NCBI GenBank assembly: GCA_036346275.1
Contig: CM070711.1
Span: 53,693,435 to 53,757,434 of the forward strand
Source: Otatea glauca
Lineage: Eukaryota; Streptophyta; Magnoliopsida; Poales; Poaceae
Direction: 5' to 3'
Length of the DNA stretch: 64,000 nt
Shown: one piece after another, positions 11,293 to 22,694 of the stretch
Layout: each line of letters begins with the position of its first letter
Numbering within the stretch: position 1 is the first letter of the stretch
Program-made: the position numbers and the translations under genes
Notes under the pieces: model-generated
The model's input: only the letters and a program-made list of their open reading frames with translations
What the model was told of the DNA's origin: nothing
Databases searched by the model: none

Positions 11293-11668
11293 AACGATGA
11301 CTCCTAATCTCTAAATAGGTTTGGTTCTAATCTCATTCGAGGATATGTGGTTCGGACAAGTTCCTAAACCGTTGGACAACTCCAGAGAAAATTTCGGCAG
11401 CATCTCCCCGCTATTCTCCATATACACGTCTCGACAACAGGTCAAGAGGGGTGTGTATCTGGAGAATACCAAGGAGACGCTACCGAAATCTACTCTGCAA
11501 TTGTACAACACAGCTCAGGATCTTGCCCGAAGCACATATCCTCGAACTGTCCAAAGAACGTGGACAATTCGAGACTGCTCGCTTATAAATATGCCATTTC
11601 GTTCGGTATATTTATAAACAAGCATCCTCGAACGGGAGACGTAGGTTCCGCAGCCTAAACTCTAACAT
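11293..11668 (-). promoter_or_regulatory. Foldback promoter/leader module, copy B (upstream of TNP2)
   Basis: This is the second copy of the module at 3835-4205. It has TATAAATA on the minus strand at 11616-11609 and the same palindromic body with TTTCGGTAGC / GCTACCGAAA and CGAGGATATGTG arms. It ends about 300 bases before the TNP2 ATG at 10993. Shared placement before both element genes suggests co-regulation. This is an inference from position and the TATA box only. Confidence 0.6.
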
Positions 11669-12084
11669 TCATCAGGTGACAACAATAATAAATCCATATT
11701 AACATCAAAGCACTACAAATTAAGATAATTAAATACATGTGTGCTTGTCAAATAAAGGGTGTGAAATCTGGTAGGACATACACAATACCAGTGCAATCTA
11801 AACTTTCTTCGTGACATATCAAAATTACATAGTGCAAAATTAAAGGGGTTTGAAGGAATGCTCACATTTCGAAGAAAATCACAAATTACGCAAAATAAGG
11901 GGAAATCGCCTCAAGTTAGGGCTTCAAATTTACCCTCTTAACACCCACCCTTGAGGATTCAAATTTTCTCACCCAAGTATTGCTTCCAAACACAGAATAT
12001 GACCTATTTTTTCGGGTGGCGGTGGAGAAATCTCCTTTGGAACAATAACAGAGAAGAGTTCAGCTCGAGTGATATAAATAACCT
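11669..12084. other. CACTA 5' region, no gene seen
   Basis: AT-rich sequence between the leader module and the right subterminal repeats. No coding block was recognised. Confidence 0.5.
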
Positions 12085-12606
12085 AACGAGGCACATCACT
12101 ATCGGTTCTCATATAAAAAGCGATAGTGATGTAATCATGCACATCACAGTCGGTTCTTATAAGAGAAGCGATAGTGATGATCTCGTACTCATCACTATCG
12201 GTTCTTATGTGAGAAGCGATAGTGATGAGAATACACATCACTATCGCTTCACAAAAAGCGATAGTCTTTGATCGACGCGCTCATCACTATCGCTACTTTT
12301 TGAGAAGCGATAGTGATGTGGATTCTCATCACTATCGCTTCACATAAGAACCGATAGTGATGTATGCGTTCTCATCACTATCGCTTTTATGTGAAACCGA
12401 TAGTGATGATGATGCACATCACTATCACTTTCGCATAAGAACCGATTGTGATGTTAAGGTCTTTGCATCACAATCACTTCTAACCTGAGAACCGATAGTG
12501 ATTATTATAAATACTTCTCCTAAGTCATCTATCACAATCGTTTTTTCCTAAAAACTTAAGAACCGACACAGATGAAGCGATAGTGATGTGCCGTTCTGTA
12601 GTAGTG
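12085..12606. repeat. CACTA right subterminal repeats and terminus
   Basis: About ten alternating direct and inverted copies of CATCACTATCGGTTCTTA and AGAAGCGATAGTGATG fill the stretch. It closes with GTGCCGTTCTGTAGTAGTG, the inverted CACTA terminus ending at 12606. These are the expected binding sites for the element's second protein and mark the 5' end of the minus-strand transcription unit. Confidence 0.9.
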
Positions 12607-12609
12607 AAT

Positions 12610-15131
12610 TATATATACTTATATGTATAATTTTGAATTCAAGAGGCTAAAATTATTTTAATTAATATTAATAAGACATAAAATTGCCATGTGGTATAAC
12701 ATGTATAACTCAACATTTCACCCTAAGTACTTTTGCATATCTAGGTAGTTTTCTGTCTTAAAAACACATATGAGCTGATTACATGTAATTTGAAACTCAT
12801 TTGCACAAGTTGTACAGATGAACTTCTAATATATTGAAAATTACCTATGATATAAAAGTATTAAAACTAAGTTCAAATTTAAATCTTATCGCACATTTGG
12901 GTTACTTATGATCTTGGATTCTAACAAAACTGGTTTTAATCATTCTAGAGTTCATTTACAAAAATTTTGTGTAGAGCATATTTTAAACCTTCTCTTTAAA
13001 TTCGAATTTCAAATTTACACATTTGTCAAGTTAAATATGTTTTTACATATTCATAAACTACATGACTTATCATGGATTTAGGAACTTGTCTCGCTTAATT
13101 TGGAGCTATAATTCAAAAGTTATGCTAGTTTGAATTCGGGCGGTTTAGAAAATTGAATGGAAATTGGAAAATACGTCTTCACTGTGTTGAAGGCATCTAT
13201 TCCTTTACTTGCGGGTTTTTGAAGCCGGGTGGCACCCACTTACTTCATGGCCCCGCGAGTCAGTGTGAGCGGCCCGAGGCTGACAAGGCGGGTGCACTAG
13301 TCAGCACGAGCGTGTGTGGAGAGCCTCTGACAGAATGCTCCCGCATGTCAGCGACCTCGGCAAGTCACCGAGACTAACACCCCGGTCCCATTCGTCAGTG
13401 AGCCGTCGAAGAGCTGATCTCAGGGGAGCTCACCGGTGGCGAGATGTCACCGAATTGTGCGGCCAAGGGCCATGTCATCTAAAGGGGGTGACGGCGAAGT
13501 TAGGGCACGGGTCAATGGGATTTGGGGCTGGTCAAAACTAAGGTCACTGTGGAGCTTAGCAGCAATCAGAGCCGCCGCTAGTCGCGACGACAATAGAGAC
13601 CGACTCGAGCTCAAAGATGTGTTGGATGAGCACCTATAGGGTATTTATGGCATTTTTCGACGTTTCACCGTGGAGGAATTACCTTGGAAGGAGCTGGGGA
13701 CGGAGGGCCAGAGGTGAGGAAGAGGATATGCACAGCGGCGAGGCTACGGGCAACCAATATCTAAATAGAGTGGGGGCTTGCGTTCGTATATGGGCAAGGT
13801 TGCTTCGGGTGTGATGAATTTGGAGATGGTGGACAGGTTTGGGGCTTTGGCCGTGGAGCGTGACGGAGGTTGGGTGGCCTGAGTTGGTGGAGAAGTCGCG
13901 CATTGGGGCATGGAAATGAGTGTGGCGGCAATGGAAGCTCTCAGGGGTTGCTTGATGGCTTTATAGCCCGTCAAGGCGGTGGTTTAACAGGGTTTGAACG
14001 GGAGTGAGCGTTGCGGCCAGAAAGGAGCTCAACGGCGCTAGAAACCACGCTGGATTTCTTCACCGTGACAGGGTGATTCATGGGGCACTTAATGCCGTGG
14101 CAGGAGAGGAACCGCGACGTGGGCTCGGGCGTGGAGGGATGACAAGAAAAGAGGTGGTGGCTCGGTGCCCTGGTTCGGTCGCGTGTGAGGAAGGAGAAGA
14201 GAGAGAACTGACCTGACACGTGGGACCGGGGCCCAGCTGGCTATGATAGCGAGAGGAGAGGCGGTTTCATTTCCCCTTGGTCGGTGGGTCCGGATAAATG
14301 GACAGGCCCACATGGCAGAGGTAGAGAGATATTCAATGCATTGCTTTTCTCAGGACAGCACTAGATTGATTCATTTAATTGGCCTGTCAAATCGTGTCCC
14401 AATTTTTGGTAAATTTTTTAAGTAGTCTCAAGAGGGTTCTCTATAATCTTACAAATTTTTGAGTTAAAATATTTAGTAGAAAAATTATAATAATTCTTAC
14501 AAGCATTACTGTCCATTTAAATCATTTCTGTTTTTCATTTATTTAGAGACTGAAATGAGGTTAGGAATTTTTTTAAAGGTTTTTAATGATCAAATTATTC
14601 TTCTGTAAAAATTTCAGATTTATATCTTGCATATTTATGTTCTAATAAATCTGACATTGAAATTTTCAGATTTTCTAGTTTTCAGTTTTTAAATTTTAAT
14701 AGCATATGAATTAAGTATTAATTTTTGATATTTTTACTAGAGATTAACATTGCTCTTAGGAAGGCATAGTAAAATTTTTTGCTCGAGATAAAGCTTTTTA
14801 GATTTTTACAAAATTCCAAAATGCTACTGTTTTCAGTCAAAATCCAATAATTCTCATCATTTTTTTCATTAATTAATGAGTTCAAATGTATTTTGACAGT
14901 AGAAAAACAATATTAGACATTTATTATATTTTAATATAATTTTTGTATATTTTTTATGATATTTTGTTTTCACCTTTTTACTTTTACGTTTTTAACAATT
15001 CCACATATTTGACTTTCTTTTATGGTAAAAATCAAAGAAAAACCAAATAATGCCAAGAGAATTCAGAATTAAACACATTCACAATTTTGAATTTCCATTT
15101 TCATTTTCTTTAAATTTTCGAGATGTTATAA
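12610..15131 (-). mobile_element. Ty3/gypsy LTR (3' LTR of a minus-strand element)
   Basis: On the minus strand the pol remnant (15735-15145) runs through a purine-rich tract, AAAGGGGTAGG, into TTATAACATCTC, a decayed form of the usual TGTAACATC start. From there a long AT-rich U3, a GC-richer block (14220-13150) and an AT-rich tail follow. The tail at 12895-13170 is clearly related to 60540-60840, the other gypsy LTR of the window. The far end may have been cut by the CACTA at 12606. No intact gene lies in this stretch. Open frames at 13150-14310 are LTR sequence. Confidence 0.72.
13959..13966 (-). promoter_or_regulatory. TATA box of the gypsy LTR
   Basis: CTATAAAG on the minus strand lies at the change from the GC-richer U3 end to the presumed R region. 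Its place and orientation fit the LTR promoter. Confidence 0.45.
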
Positions 15132-15144
15132 ACCTACCCCTTTA

Positions 15145-15735
15145 CAAAAATCTCGTCCTCAAGATTTGGCGTGATCTAGAAGAAGTCTGAAATTCTTTTC
15201 TAAGGTGATTTTCATGTTCCTATGTTGCTTCGTCTTTCGTGTGGTTGCTTCATTGAATCTTTAGCTTCTTTTGGAACTGATTCGTCGTATGGTGTTCTGC
15301 TTCTTCAAGAATGCGAATTGGATGCTCTCGATAGGATAGATCAGGCTGTAGGTCGATATCTTCCATATGGGTGAGCTCGGTGGGAACACTATCACTACCG
15401 GTTCATAAGCTAGACCGGCACAAATGCTCGACCGAACAAGAACCGGCAGTGATAGCAACTTATCACTGTCGGTTCTAAAAAAATCGGTAGTGATACTATC
15501 ACCGTCGGTTCTTCTTTAGAACCAGCAGTGATAATGGAGGAAGTATCACTGTTGGTTCGGCTTACGATATCCGGCAGTGATGTCAGTTTGGAACCGACAG
15601 TAATATGGTGTTTTGTAGTAGTGGAACTCCGCGGAGTGATGAGACTTTTAAGTACACATAATCACCAATTTGAAGCTGAGTTCACGTCGATGATTATCGA
15701 TATTACTCTTTTGATGAGATTGAGTTTCTTTTAAT
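15145..15735 (-). pseudogene. Ty3/gypsy pol C-terminus with chromodomain-type end
   Basis: The minus strand encodes QIGDYVYLKVS, then after a deletion MEDIDLQPDLSYREHPIRIL, then KIQ-stop-SNHTKDEAT-stop-EHENHLR. This is the end of chromovirus polyproteins (consensus LSY.E.P..IL...KVQWS.HT..EATWE.E..LR). Both stops replace Trp codons of the consensus (TGA at 15250-15252, TAG at 15220-15222). A 237-bp CACTA MITE splits it at 15387-15623. Everything upstream of the integrase C-terminus is missing. Confidence 0.85.
15387..15623. mobile_element. CACTA MITE with 3-bp TSD (GAA)
   Basis: The 237-bp element starts CACTATCACTACCGG and ends TTTTGTAGTAGTG, with GAA on both sides (15384-15386 and 15624-15626). 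Its interior consists of inverted TATCACTGTCGGTTC-type motifs like those of the large CACTA. Removing it and one GAA restores the gypsy reading frame across the site, which confirms the borders. Confidence 0.9.
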
Positions 15736-17031
15736 CGGTTTCTGATTATATCTCCTTGCTATCCCCTCCAATAAAATTACATAAGAACTCCACGTTGCAA
15801 AGCAAAAGCACAACAAAACTCTCTACTTCTCAGCAAACCGCGGGTACGCAACGTACCCGCGGCCGACAGGCATACTAGCTTCGCACACGAGGCCGATTTA
15901 TGGGTGCGTCTCTATCGCTGACTCATCAAGCTTACAGCTAGTGGCCTGAACTGTGTACGCTGTAGCCACGACGACAGCTAGCTTGGCTAGAAATGGTAGA
16001 TGCCGGCAGCAAGTAGGAAGAAGCATTTGCCCTCGGACTGCGTACGTACGTACTATTTCTTTCGTCGTAATTTCTGAAAATCAGTTCACAAAATTTTTGG
16101 TGAAATCAATCAATTTTCTGACCTTACGATCTCTTTGAAGATTCGTGCTCCAACCGGCCAGCAGCAGCAGGGTTGTCTTCTCCGACAGTGGTGGCAGCGA
16201 GTTAGGGCAAGGATTAGGTGTTGGGTTCAGGGTTTCACTTTTCGTCGAAAACCGCTCGCCGGTTCGGAAAAGCTTTTCGTTTGGTTTACCGCTCAGTTCA
16301 AATTCAAATTCAGAAAATTTGAAAAATTTGAAAAAAATTATCCAAAAGTTCTATAAAATTAGTATTAATAGCTTTATAACCTCTGGTGTGAATATTTTTT
16401 TTAAAAAAATGAAGTTTGGAATTTTACAAAAAAAATTCTATTTTTTTATTTTTCAACCTGTCACCGATTTTCAAGAAAACCGCACGAAATTCGCCACTTT
16501 TTGAGTGGTTTTCAACCTTTTCGTTCGAATTTCACTCCGTTGTTTGACCACATTTCAAATTCGTTTGACTTTCAAAACCATTCGGTTTTTCACGAATTTC
16601 GATACCGCCGACTCGTCGATAGGCAACAGATTAGATTCCAGTACCCAATACAGAAGGATGAGCTAAAAGTTTGGAAGAGGGGTAAGAAGATATTCAAAAT
16701 ACCGAGTCATAAATCAGAGACCCTTCAGCACGATATTGTTCTCTTTGAAAATTAAAAGCAAGATATAGATTCTAATACCCGATATGTTTTTGCATCTTGC
16801 TATTCGGAGATTATTCAAACGGAGTGCTCGATGGAGGAAATAAATGTAGTTAATTCTTCTCCCCATCAGTAAACATATAAGCTGTGCGTGCGGGCGTGTA
16901 GTACTTACCGGTTACAAACTTGCAATATATGCTACGCTCATCTCTTTTAGCAAGCAGTGCCAGAGCTTCAGCTATAATTAGCTTATTATTTGCTTCTCTG
17001 TCTAAATTTATAGGATATATTTTTTGAATAG

Positions 17032-17032
<1 letters not shown>
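15736..17032. other. No gene; short perfect hairpin and AT-rich sequence
   Basis: The stretch holds a perfect 11-bp inverted repeat with a 3-base loop at 15838-15862 (CCGCGGGTACG and its complement). After about 16050 comes AT-rich low-complexity DNA of the TTTTTGAAAA kind found in old grass repeats. No protein or RNA gene was recognised. Confidence 0.5.

Positions 17033-17118
<86 letters not shown>
17033..17118. repeat. (TA)n microsatellite, about 43 repeats
   Basis: An uninterrupted alternating TA tract of roughly 86 bp. It is self-complementary and likely to vary in length. Confidence 0.97.
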
Positions 17119-17119
<1 letters not shown>

Positions 17120-17212
17120 GTATTTTATATTCTAATACAAAATTAGTGTAATATTATTTTTATATTTCTAATAAATATATAGTTTTACTAAATATTGTCT
17201 ACAGTAAATTAA

Positions 17213-17443
17213 GGGGGTGTTTGGGACAGCTCCAGCTCCACCAAAATCCGTGGAGTTGGTGGAGCAGGGTATTTCTAGCTCCAGAAATTTATGGAGCTGG
17301 AGTTGTAAGTACATTAAGAGTGTTTATGTGGATCATCTTGTTTACATTTTACACTAAAAATATAAACTTAATTCACTTTATTTTAGCTTACAAACTCCAG
17401 CTCTGAGGTGGAGCTGGGATCTGAAGCTCTGCCAAACAGGGCC
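17213..17443. mobile_element. Tourist-like MITE (PIF/Harbinger), TSD TAA
   Basis: The 231-bp element begins GGGGGTGTTTGG and ends CCAAACAGGGCC, giving 12-bp inverted ends with two mismatches. TAA flanks both sides (17210-17212 and 17444-17446). Subterminal AGCTCCAGCTCC motifs are also inverted. A short frame inside it is not a gene. Confidence 0.85.
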
Positions 17444-17559
17444 TAAGCATGCCTTGGATATAATCTCCGTGTCAAGAAAAAATACGGCTTATAACCTTAG
17501 ATGAAAGGAATTACGTAGACGTGCTAGACAATCTGTTGGAGGTACACCGATCATGGACG

Positions 17560-17980
17560 CAACCAATGAATGACCATGTATAGATCCAATGTCACATTCC
17601 GTAAAAATTTATGATACATGTATAGGATGCACTCAATGTGTACGAGCTTGTCCAACAGATGTATTAGAAATGATACCCTGAGATGGGTGTAAAGCCAAGC
17701 AAATTGCTTCTGCGCCGAGAACCGAAGATTGTGTGGGTTGTAAGAGATGCGAATCTGCTTGCCCAACAGATTTTTTAAGTGTCCGCGTTTATTTAGGGCC
17801 TGAAACAACCCGCAGTATGGTCTATCTTATTGATACGTTACAAAAAAACTCCACTTGAATCGTCTGATTCCTCTTTACCGAAGAAGCCTGTGCTCGAAAT
17901 AAGCGAGTACGGGCTTTTCTGGTCAAAACGTATCTTGTCTTTATCACTTTATCATGAGTTATTTTCCTTGGTTATTACAT
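17560..17980 (+). other. Nuclear insert of plastid DNA (NUPT): psaC to ndhD start
   Basis: The sequence follows the plastid order psaC, spacer with a stem-loop (AAGCCTGTGCTCG ... CGAGTACGGGCTT, 17885-17920), then the ndhD start (ATGAGTTATTTTCCTTGG, about 17950). After that the match ends. The left border before psaC is uncertain. The nucleotide changes show it is nuclear and ageing, not plastid. Confidence 0.85.
17589..17833 (+). pseudogene. psaC: Plastid-derived psaC (photosystem I Fe-S subunit) pseudogene
   Basis: The frame starts [11 protein letters not shown] and contains both 4Fe-4S motifs, [12 protein letters not shown] and [12 protein letters not shown]. In plastids this 81-residue protein holds the FA and FB clusters of photosystem I. 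Here Trp31 is TGA (17679-17681). One base is lost near the end (ATGGTCTATC where plastids have ATGGCTCTATC), shifting the last residues. Both changes and the transposon surroundings show a dead nuclear copy. Confidence 0.95.
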
Positions 17981-18166
17981 CTGCTCTCAGATCTGTTCTA
18001 TTAAAAAAATTGAAAAATTGTTTCTCCAAAATTATTGTCATTCTCATCTAGATATCTAATTGGCTTCCGTACCACAGATGACACAAGAAAATCCTCTATA
18101 CGAAACACTGCAAGCATACCTCGCGCATTGCCTAAAAAGAATTACAAGACAATGGAAGTGAGGGAA

Positions 18167-21100
18167 TGTTAATTATGGTGACTCATATATAGTTTTTTAG
18201 GATTTATAAATATGTGCTAGATAAATCCTAATTGGATATAAACCCATGGGGTAGTCATCGAGAACCAAAACAACCAAGAAACCATAAATCAACTCATCCA
18301 AAGCGAGAGGTGCACGAGAAGATTAGAAGCTAGGTTATTCTTTAGCACTAGATCCTTGTATAGGGTGAGAATCCGAGGATACTAAAACTTGCAAAAGGTT
18401 ACGAGAGAGTAACAATCTCTTATACTCTTTTGAGATTGTGCTTAGAAAATTTATAATCGGCTTCGTCAAATCTTTTTCTCTCATCGTGGTTGCTTTAACG
18501 TCGTTATTTTGATTCTATCTACAAGATTCGTTGTCGGGACCCGAATATGCAAATCCGGACCCTCTGTGTATTCTGCACTAGTCCAGAATCACGCTAGTGC
18601 ACACATTCTTAATATAGATGAATATTACAATCATACACAGCGGAAATTTAATAAAAGACTTCATCTATTAAATATAATATAACCTGTTTAACGAGTCATC
18701 CTTACATAAGTACGCTACACAGCTTTTAGACTAAGAAATAAATAAAACTGCAGTAGAGATAAATTATTCGTAGTAACCCTTCAATTTGCCACAGGTAACT
18801 AACAAGGTTCGCACCCTAGTTGATCGTCTCCTCCTGGTACTCCTCGTAAGCTGGTGTAGACTCCTTTCTAACTGATGATTTGTTGTTGCAAGGATGAGTA
18901 CATAAAGCACTCAACACGTTGTGCACAGAATAGGATTCTATTATAACTATGTGCATGGCTTATTCCAAATGAATGGGTGAATAGGTTATTTTGCAATAAA
19001 GTAGCATTTACAAATGAATAGCATAAATAGATTGAAATGATAGTAAAACAAATAGTACAATAATAAATTTCTCAGTTATTTATCGAATAACCTGACTCAC
19101 AATCTTAAATCAATTCCATACTTTCATAAGCACACTGCCTCCATTCCCAAGTTCATTTTATCAAAATCTAACCCTTAACTGTAATTCCTAAGCATTGCTC
19201 AATATCGCGAGCACAGCTATTCGAATAGGTTTAACACTCTGTAGAGGTTATACACTTTACCCACAAGATATAATTAACTCACCACTTCTACCGTGAATCG
19301 CCACACAAGAGTATGCGAATGAGCGATCGTAATAAAGCCTTTACAATGCTATGTCTAAACCCAGTACTGCCCGCTGAGGTTTCAACACTGATGGGACTAG
19401 TCACCACACTCAGGTCCCCCTCTTGCGCTATATGAGTCTACCCGTGCACCTAGAACCCACACCACTATGATAGTACCAAAATCTAGACATTACAAATTAA
19501 TCAGCTACATTCGTCCCATACCAGACATGTGGTTTTATGCTTGGCTCAGTTCAAATGATTGCAAGGTTAAGTTCTTAATTGACCAAGTCAAGACTTCTCA
19601 AAAACTTACAATAACCATTATCCATAATACCAATCCTTATTCATCAAAATAACAATGCGACCACCCAAATGCCACATTAGCCTATCATAATTCATAACTC
19701 TTACCACTTGCCCCAGTCTAAATCATTTTACCACCCAAGTTGATTACCATACACCACGTGCCATCAACAATATTGTGTGACAACACCTGACACACCTTCT
19801 CATAAACATATTTCATATTCCATTAATGAAGATTAATTTTGCATTCTCAAAATGATATCAATAACTCGTTGCATGGCTAAGCAGACTATTCATGTTCTAA
19901 CAATCTCATGTTGGCAATTAATAGTTACCAACTAATAAAGAACTATACTAGGGTGACAAATGAATCATGACATACAAATGACAAGGTTGACATAAGTTCA
20001 ATTAGGTTGAACAACTAATCCCAGTTTAATTGAAATAATTATACTTTAAATTTGCATGCAATCGTGTAAAAGAACATAACTTTAAAAATATAGGCTCAAC
20101 ATGATCAAAGCACAGCTTTCCTTTAAAAAGCTCTTGCTCCTGTTTTAGACCTTACTCTTGAGTTGGCTCCTCGCTCATGAACATCTCGGGCACTTTAACG
20201 TTTACGTAAAATGATTAAATAAAGCAATAAATACCAAAAATAGATAGCAAACTCAACTCTAAGATTTAAATAAAATTCACCATTAAATAGAGCTCAATTT
20301 TACAAATTGTTAGGAACCAGAATCACCTCGATTGGAGCTCGTATGTGGGAGAGCAGGTTCTCTAAAGTTTAAAATAAAAGAAAAAGAATAAATCTCATTT
20401 AACCGAATTACTTTTCTACTGAAAATTTGGAATAATGACATCATGCTGATGTCACGGCTATTTTTGATTCTGGCCGAATTATTTTTCTATGGAAAAATCT
20501 ATTTATGATGTCATGCTGACATCAGCGATACTATTTACCGAATTAAAATAAATCTAAAATAAAACCTATTAGACTGATAGGTGGGCCTGCGGTCCATAGA
20601 GCGAGTCCACGAAACATTTCATGTCTAGGGTAAACCCGACGCACAATGCTTCGGTCCCCATGTTTGACGTCAGCGTTGACGTCGCACGGATGACGCAAGC
20701 AAGAACGCACGGCATGATCCGCGCTCAACACGTGGCGCAATCGCACGTGTCTGATCTGAATCCAACGACAGTGGCTGCGTGAGGTCAGCGGCAACGGCGA
20801 GGATACGTGGTGAACAGAGACCACAGATACATGGCGCAATATAAACCATTCACTCTAGATCCGGCGGCTAGAATCATGAGACACAGAACGACGTCGAGAT
20901 GATGATGCGGCAGACACGGTGCACGACATGTGGTGAACATCAATGGCTCACCTTGGATCCGACGGCCGGGGAAGTTCGCAAAGGACGGCGGCGCTTGACG
21001 GCGAAGTCCTCACCTGCAGCGAAGACGATGACCCCCACCACGACGCTGGGCGACAGATCGGCTACGGCTCTGCACAGATTCGACGCGGCTTGACACGAGG

Positions 21101-21940
21101 AACTTGGCGATGACTTCAATGACGGCGGAGTGATGATGGATGGCGAGCAAACAACGATACACAACGACAGCGCACTGAGCAACTACGGTGAGCTCTCCTG
21201 GACGCAAGACAATGGTTCGAGCGACATTTCCTTGGGAAATGTGTGCGGCACAAAGTGGGGAATTCAATGCGCGTGGCGACGCATTAAATAGCACCCTCAG
21301 TAGGCGTGTAACAGTTGGACATGGACTCTGAGTCCTATAATGATATGGCAGCGCAGTGGCGGTTCTGTTAGGATTCGACGTGGTACGATCGTGGGCGTCC
21401 GCTCAGATTAGATCGAACGACCAAGGGCGCTAAGCGACGATGCAGAATGTCAGCCGTTGGATCAAGATCCAACGGTTGGATTCTAGGGTCAGGGTTTGCT
21501 TAGAGGGTTGGGCTGTGGCGCGGCTTTGGGCTATGAGAAAAGAGGCTTTAGGTAATTTATGAGATTTTAACAATTAAAATATTTCTAGAAATTAAATAAA
21601 GCCTAAATAAATAGCAAAAAAACCCAAAAAATTTTGGAGAATATTTTAGGGTATTTGGAACTCAAATAAAATATTTTCAACCAAAGTTTATTTAAACTTG
21701 TTAGATATTTAAATAATTTTCACAAGAGGCTTAATTCAAATATATTCCAAATAATTCAATTAAATTCCAGAAAATTCTTAAAAACAGAAAATGAACATTA
21801 AATCAATAAAATGCTTATAATTGGGATGTTACATTCATCTTCTTCGTTCTTGAGACTATGCACACTCATGACATATCTGACAAAACTCTGATCCGATCCG
21901 GAGGACTGCTGCGAATTAGAAGGGGTATGAGAGTGTAACA
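18167..21940 (+). repeat. 5' LTR of the Copia element (split by a solo LTR)
   Basis: The LTR runs 18167-18531 and resumes at about 21834, matching 26399-26886 through phrases such as ACTCATCCAAAGC and GATTCTATCTACAAGATTC. It ends GAGTGTAACA just before the primer site. The 3' LTR ends earlier (TGATATGATCA), so about 45 bases at this end have no partner. The exact end is therefore uncertain. Confidence 0.75.
18532..21833 (-). mobile_element. Solo LTR, probably gypsy, inside the Copia 5' LTR
   Basis: The 3,302-bp insert begins TGTCGGGACCC and ends GGGATGTTACA on the plus strand. It is flanked by TTCGT (18527-18531) and TTCAT (21834-21838), a 5-bp duplication with one change. The uninterrupted 3' LTR reads GATTCATCTT at this point, which proves the insertion. 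On the minus strand it starts TGTAACATCCCAA, the common gypsy LTR start. It has no primer site, coding sequence or second LTR, so I call a solo LTR. The open frames at 20543-21294 are part of it. Confidence 0.8.
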
Positions 21941-21942
21941 AG

Positions 21943-21955
21943 TGGTATCAGAGCC
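21943..21955 (+). other. Primer binding site (initiator tRNA-Met)
   Basis: TGGTATCAGAGCC is the classic plant Copia primer site, complementary to the 3' end of initiator tRNA-Met. It lies two bases after the 5' LTR. Confidence 0.9.
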
Positions 21956-22694
21956 AAGGCCAGATTAATCGTATTTTTGAGAATATCGGTAAAGCGTCAG
22001 GTGACACAAAATCAAGATCGATGTCGATGATGTGGGATCAAGTTGGAAAAATTTGACAGTGGAGGAAATTTCAATGTGTAGCAATGTGGGATGAAAGATG
22101 TCTTGTCCAGTAAGAGTTAATCACTGCTCTTGAAGGGGACAAACTAGGAAAGACGTTCGCTGAAGACTGGAAGGTGATGGAGCAGAAGGCCGTTAGTACA
22201 ATCCGTCTATGTCCCTTCGATGATGTAAAGTACTCGGTGATCAAGGAAAATTCACATGGAAGGACTTAGAAGACTTATATATGGAAAAGTCGCAGACAAA
22301 CCGATGGAAGCTAAAGCGACAACTGTACAGGTTACGCATAGAGAAAGATACACAATTTGTTGACCATCTCAATGTCTTCAACAAGTTTATTACAAAACTG
22401 ACTAGTGTGGATGAGAAAATTGAGGATAACAACAAGGTCGTGATATTGTCATTATCTCTACCACCGTCTTGGGTGCAATTGGTGATGAATATTATCGTCA
22501 GGAAAGACACTCTCAACTTCAATGAGGAAGTTGCATATCTGTTAGAGGCAAGAGTCCTTGAAAAGCCATCGAAATCTTCATCCTCGGGTGATCAAGTATT
22601 GGCTACAGTAGGTGTTGCAAACAAAAGCAAGAGTTACATGAGAAAGAAGAGCAAGAACAATGACACTATCTATATGACAATGAAGATCATATGA
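21956..22694 (+). pseudogene. Copia gag remnant
   Basis: With frame changes the segment reads KFDSGGNFNV, KDVLSSKSLITALEGDK, EDWKVMEQKAVSTIRLC and then, in an open stretch from 22281, WKLKRQLYRLRIEKDTQFVDH and LPPSWVQLV. This is the UBN2-type capsid of Copia elements. A TAG interrupts it after SHGRT (about 22267). The zinc knuckle is not seen. Poly-Lys/Ser sequence follows and the frame closes at 22694. Confidence 0.85.

Larger units (their letters stand above)
1..12606 (-). mobile_element. CACTA (En/Spm) transposon, right part; left end outside window
   Basis: The right terminus reads, on the minus strand, CACTACTACAGAACGGCAC, the standard CACTA end, and is backed by about 0.5 kb of subterminal repeats. 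A matching subterminal array fills 1-235, so the left terminus should lie just before the window. Between them, on the minus strand, are a TNP2 transposase gene and a second gene with Transposase_24 and Ulp1/C48-like parts, the usual two-gene plan of autonomous grass CACTA elements. Both genes are broken, so this copy is probably immobile by itself. It also holds an internal hairpin array, a captured ELMO gene fragment, and duplicated promoter-like modules. The 3-bp target duplication cannot be checked because the left end is missing. Confidence 0.88.

Noticed and set aside
13150..14310. A host gene in the GC-richer block
   Set aside because: No domain, frames on both strands, and the block sits between the TATA box and U3 of a gypsy LTR with a related copy elsewhere.
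15838..15862. Transcription terminator or attachment site
   Set aside because: A single 11-bp palindrome in repeat-rich plant DNA without context. No function can be supported.
17589..17833. A bacterial-type ferredoxin or contamination
   Set aside because: The residues and the following ndhD start are those of plastid psaC, and transposons of the host surround it.
21943..21955. Part of a tRNA gene
   Set aside because: The match is a primer binding site beside an LTR. No cloverleaf or internal promoter boxes follow.
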